NCBI GenBank assembly: GCA_031265345.1
Contig: JAISCU010000381.1
Span: 1 to 8,008, forward strand
Reading direction: 5' to 3'
DNA from: Bifidobacteriaceae bacterium
Lineage (GTDB): Bacteria > Actinomycetota > Actinomycetes > Actinomycetales > WQXJ01
Length of the DNA stretch: 8,008 bases
Positions 6,776 through 8,008 of the stretch are shown piece after piece (position 1 is the first letter of the stretch; each line of letters begins with the position of its first letter). The notes below the pieces were generated by a model. The model had not been told where the DNA came from and did not search any database. It worked only from the letters and a program-made list of their open reading frames with translations. Made by a program: the position numbers and the translations under genes.

Positions 6776-7549
6776 ATGAGCGAACGGAAGCGTGCGCCGA
6801 AGTCGGCCACGTGGGAGGACCGGCTGTCCGCCGAGGTCGGGCTGAACATCGCCGTGGCGCGGGAGGACGCCGGGATGACCGCGCAGGAGCTGTCCGACAT
6901 CCTGACCGCCGGAGGGGTCCGGCTCGGCAGGCCCGCGATCAGCCAGATCGAGAACGGGCAGAGGGCCGTGTCCCTGGCCGAGGCCCTCGCCATCGCGGCC
7001 GTCCTCGGGGTCGCTCCGGCGGACCTGATCTTCGACCCGTCGCCAGACCCGGTGGAGGCGTTGCCGGGGGAGACCCGGATGACCGGAGCGGAGGCAGCCG
7101 ACTGGGTGCGCGGGGACCTGCGAGTCCCAGAATTGGGACAGTCAAGAGCGGACTGGCTGGCGGACGCCGCCGAGGCGAAGGCCGCCTCCCTGCTGGTGAA
7201 CCGGTGGTCGCTGCTGTCGAGGACCGAACGGCAGCTGTTCATGCACCACCGGGCCGTCGAGCGGGCGCAAGCCCGGCTGCTCGGCGCAGCGGACTCCATC
7301 GACCGGCTCAACGCGCAGCAATCCCTCAACGCCGCCACCGCAGCGGCGATCCAGGCCGCCAAGAGCTTCGACCTGATCCAGGGCGCGACCGCGGCCAGCG
7401 AGGGCGCCGGGCCGGACGCCGGGGCCGAACCGGAGACCCTGGAACTGGTCAACCGCTACAAGGCGATGGACATGCCCAACCTCGACGTCACGCCCAGAGC
7501 GCTGAGCCAGGCCTGGGCCAACGGGCCCGAACGAGCCGACCAGAACTGA
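6776..7549 (+). CDS. XRE-family transcriptional regulator (element repressor), 257 aa
   Basis: The N-terminal domain at about 22-86 is a Cro/C1-type HTH: GLNIAVAREDAGMTAQELSD, then RPAISQIENGQRAVSLAEAL with the typical SQIENG recognition region, closing with LAIAAVLGVAPADLIF. Residues 125-205 form an alanine-rich helical region (LADAAEAKAASLLVNRW; ERQLFMHHRAVERAQARLLG), probably for dimerisation or sensing. Residues 206-222 are a flexible acidic linker. No protease-type autocleavage domain is visible, so I see no LexA-like induction. The frame is closed upstream by TGA at 6770, so ATG 6776 is the first start. AAGGAG (6754-6759) is 16 bases away, further than usual, which suggests weak translation. 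It most likely represses the excisionase operon and its own promoter through the symmetric site. The frame starting at 6769 that overlaps it is a shadow. Confidence 0.92.
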   Translation: MSERKRAPKSATWEDRLSAEVGLNIAVAREDAGMTAQELSDILTAGGVRLGRPAISQIENGQRAVSLAEALAIAAVLGVAPADLIFDPSPDPVEALPGETRMTGAEAADWVRGDLRVPELGQSRADWLADAAEAKAASLLVNRWSLLSRTERQLFMHHRAVERAQARLLGAADSIDRLNAQQSLNAATAAAIQAAKSFDLIQGATAASEGAGPDAGAEPETLELVNRYKAMDMPNLDVTPRALSQAWANGPERADQN

Positions 7550-7796
7550 CCGCAGCGCCCCGCCTCAAGGCTCCCGCTGCGCGGCCGGTCGGACACGCTT
7601 CCCGCCAGCCGCTGTTTCTACGTCTCCTGTGCGCCGCCGCCGGGCCTGTCGCCAGGCCAGGCTGGTGGCTCCTCGGCGGACTCGCTCGCTACGGTGCTGG
7701 CTGCGGTGCCACGGGACAGATGACCAAATCGGTCCGGCCACAGGCACCTGCGCCGCCGCCGACGCCGGTAGCGCCGCGCCCGGAGAGGCTGGCTCC
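7550..7796. other. Intergenic region between repressor and integrase
   Basis: This 247-base stretch holds the hairpin described at 7637-7679 and no gene I can support. No clear promoter for the integrase is visible, so the integrase may be read from the repressor promoter. A frame of 26 codons from ATG 7720 ends in a TGA that overlaps the integrase GTG (7797-7800), but its proline-rich product has no recognisable features. Confidence 0.4.
7637..7679 (+). terminator. GC-rich nested hairpin downstream of the repressor gene
   Basis: GGCCTG (7643-7648) and CAGGCC (7653-7658) form a perfect 6-bp stem with a TCGC loop. Outside it CCGCCG (7637-7642) can pair with CGGCGG (7674-7679). No T-tract follows. 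It could terminate or attenuate the repressor transcript before the integrase, but GC-rich actinobacterial DNA produces such hairpins by chance. Confidence 0.25.
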
Positions 7797-8008
7797 GTGA
7801 GGCCTCCGCTCGCCGTCAACACGTGGGGACGCATATCGCGGACCCGTGAGACGCCCGGACGCTGGGTGGCATCGGCGCGGTTCCGGACCGCGACCGGCGA
7901 CACGGTACGGGTCCGGCGGTGGGGCCCGACCGGGGCGCAGGCCGAGAGGGCGCTGATCAAGGCGCTCAGGGAGACTGTGGCGACAGCGGGCGACGATCTG
8001 TCGCCGCG
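7797..8008 (+). CDS. int: Tyrosine recombinase (site-specific integrase), N-terminal part, runs off right edge
   Basis: GTG at 7797 has an excellent ribosome site GGAGAGG (7782-7788) with an 8-base gap. The 70 visible residues match the arm-type DNA-binding N-terminus of actinobacterial phage and ICE integrases: RPPL at 2-5, GRISRTRETPGRWVASARFR with the conserved W and R pattern, GDTVRVRRWGPTGAQAE, then the helix RALIKALRET. The catalytic domain with its R-H-R-Y residues lies outside the window. The enzyme would join the element to the chromosome, with the gene product at 6451 as the likely directionality factor. The frame is open upstream to 7551, but that translation is cysteine-, arginine- and proline-rich and unlike an integrase, so GTG 7797 is preferred. 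The attachment site is not visible and often lies past the 3' end of such genes. Confidence 0.85.
   Translation, partial: MRPPLAVNTWGRISRTRETPGRWVASARFRTATGDTVRVRRWGPTGAQAERALIKALRETVATAGDDLSP

Noticed and set aside
6769..7800. 343-codon plus-strand frame, and the antisense 240-codon frame at 6730-7452
   Set aside because: Both overlap the XRE gene, whose HTH is unambiguous. They are G/R/A- and S-rich shadows. The TGA overlapping the integrase GTG is noted, but no real upstream gene could be supported.

Overview
The window is high-GC DNA of actinobacterial type: there is a strong G/C bias at third codon positions, GTG starts are used, and the integrase and relaxase resemble actinobacterial families. 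The gene set is integrase, XRE repressor, excisionase and MobF relaxase, beside a cut-off SNF2-type helicase. This fits part of an integrative and conjugative or mobilizable element (ICE/IME) with a possible defence cargo. I see no tRNA, rRNA, CRISPR array or insertion sequence.

Layout from left to right. Positions 1-1563 (minus) hold the N-terminal 521 residues of a large SNF2-like helicase that leaves the window on the left. Positions 1671-2261 (plus) hold a divergent gene for an unknown, probably membrane-anchored protein. Positions 2383-5925 (minus) hold a full-length MobF relaxase-helicase of 1180 residues, convergent with the unknown gene. Positions 5926-6172 are a non-coding gap with inverted repeats and are the best place in the window for a transfer origin. 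Positions 6173-6454 (minus) encode a small XRE-like HTH protein, and 6451-6660/6666 (minus) an AlpA/HTH_17-type excisionase; the two overlap by ATGA. Positions 6667-6775 are a divergent control region. Positions 6776-7549 (plus) encode a 257-residue XRE repressor. Positions 7550-7796 are mostly non-coding, with a GC-rich hairpin. From 7797 to the right edge (plus) runs the N-terminus of a tyrosine-recombinase integrase.

The most striking observation is the control region. Two promoter-like sequences with the same -35 hexamer (TTGCGC) and the same 17-bp spacer face each other with adjacent -10 boxes. The arrangement sits inside a dyad of 82 bp (6693-6774). Its three sets of arms all share one centre between 6733 and 6734. 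A 10-bp perfect inverted pair lies at the outer ends, in the two leader regions. The left promoter would drive excisionase, small HTH and relaxase (leave and transfer). The right promoter would drive the repressor and perhaps integrase (stay integrated). I read it as a mutually exclusive, repressor-controlled lifestyle switch, comparable in logic to phage lysogeny switches. The symmetry is seen directly; the function is inferred.

The helicase may be part of an anti-phage system (a DISARM-like DrmD is one candidate), but its partners would lie outside the left edge, so this remains open.
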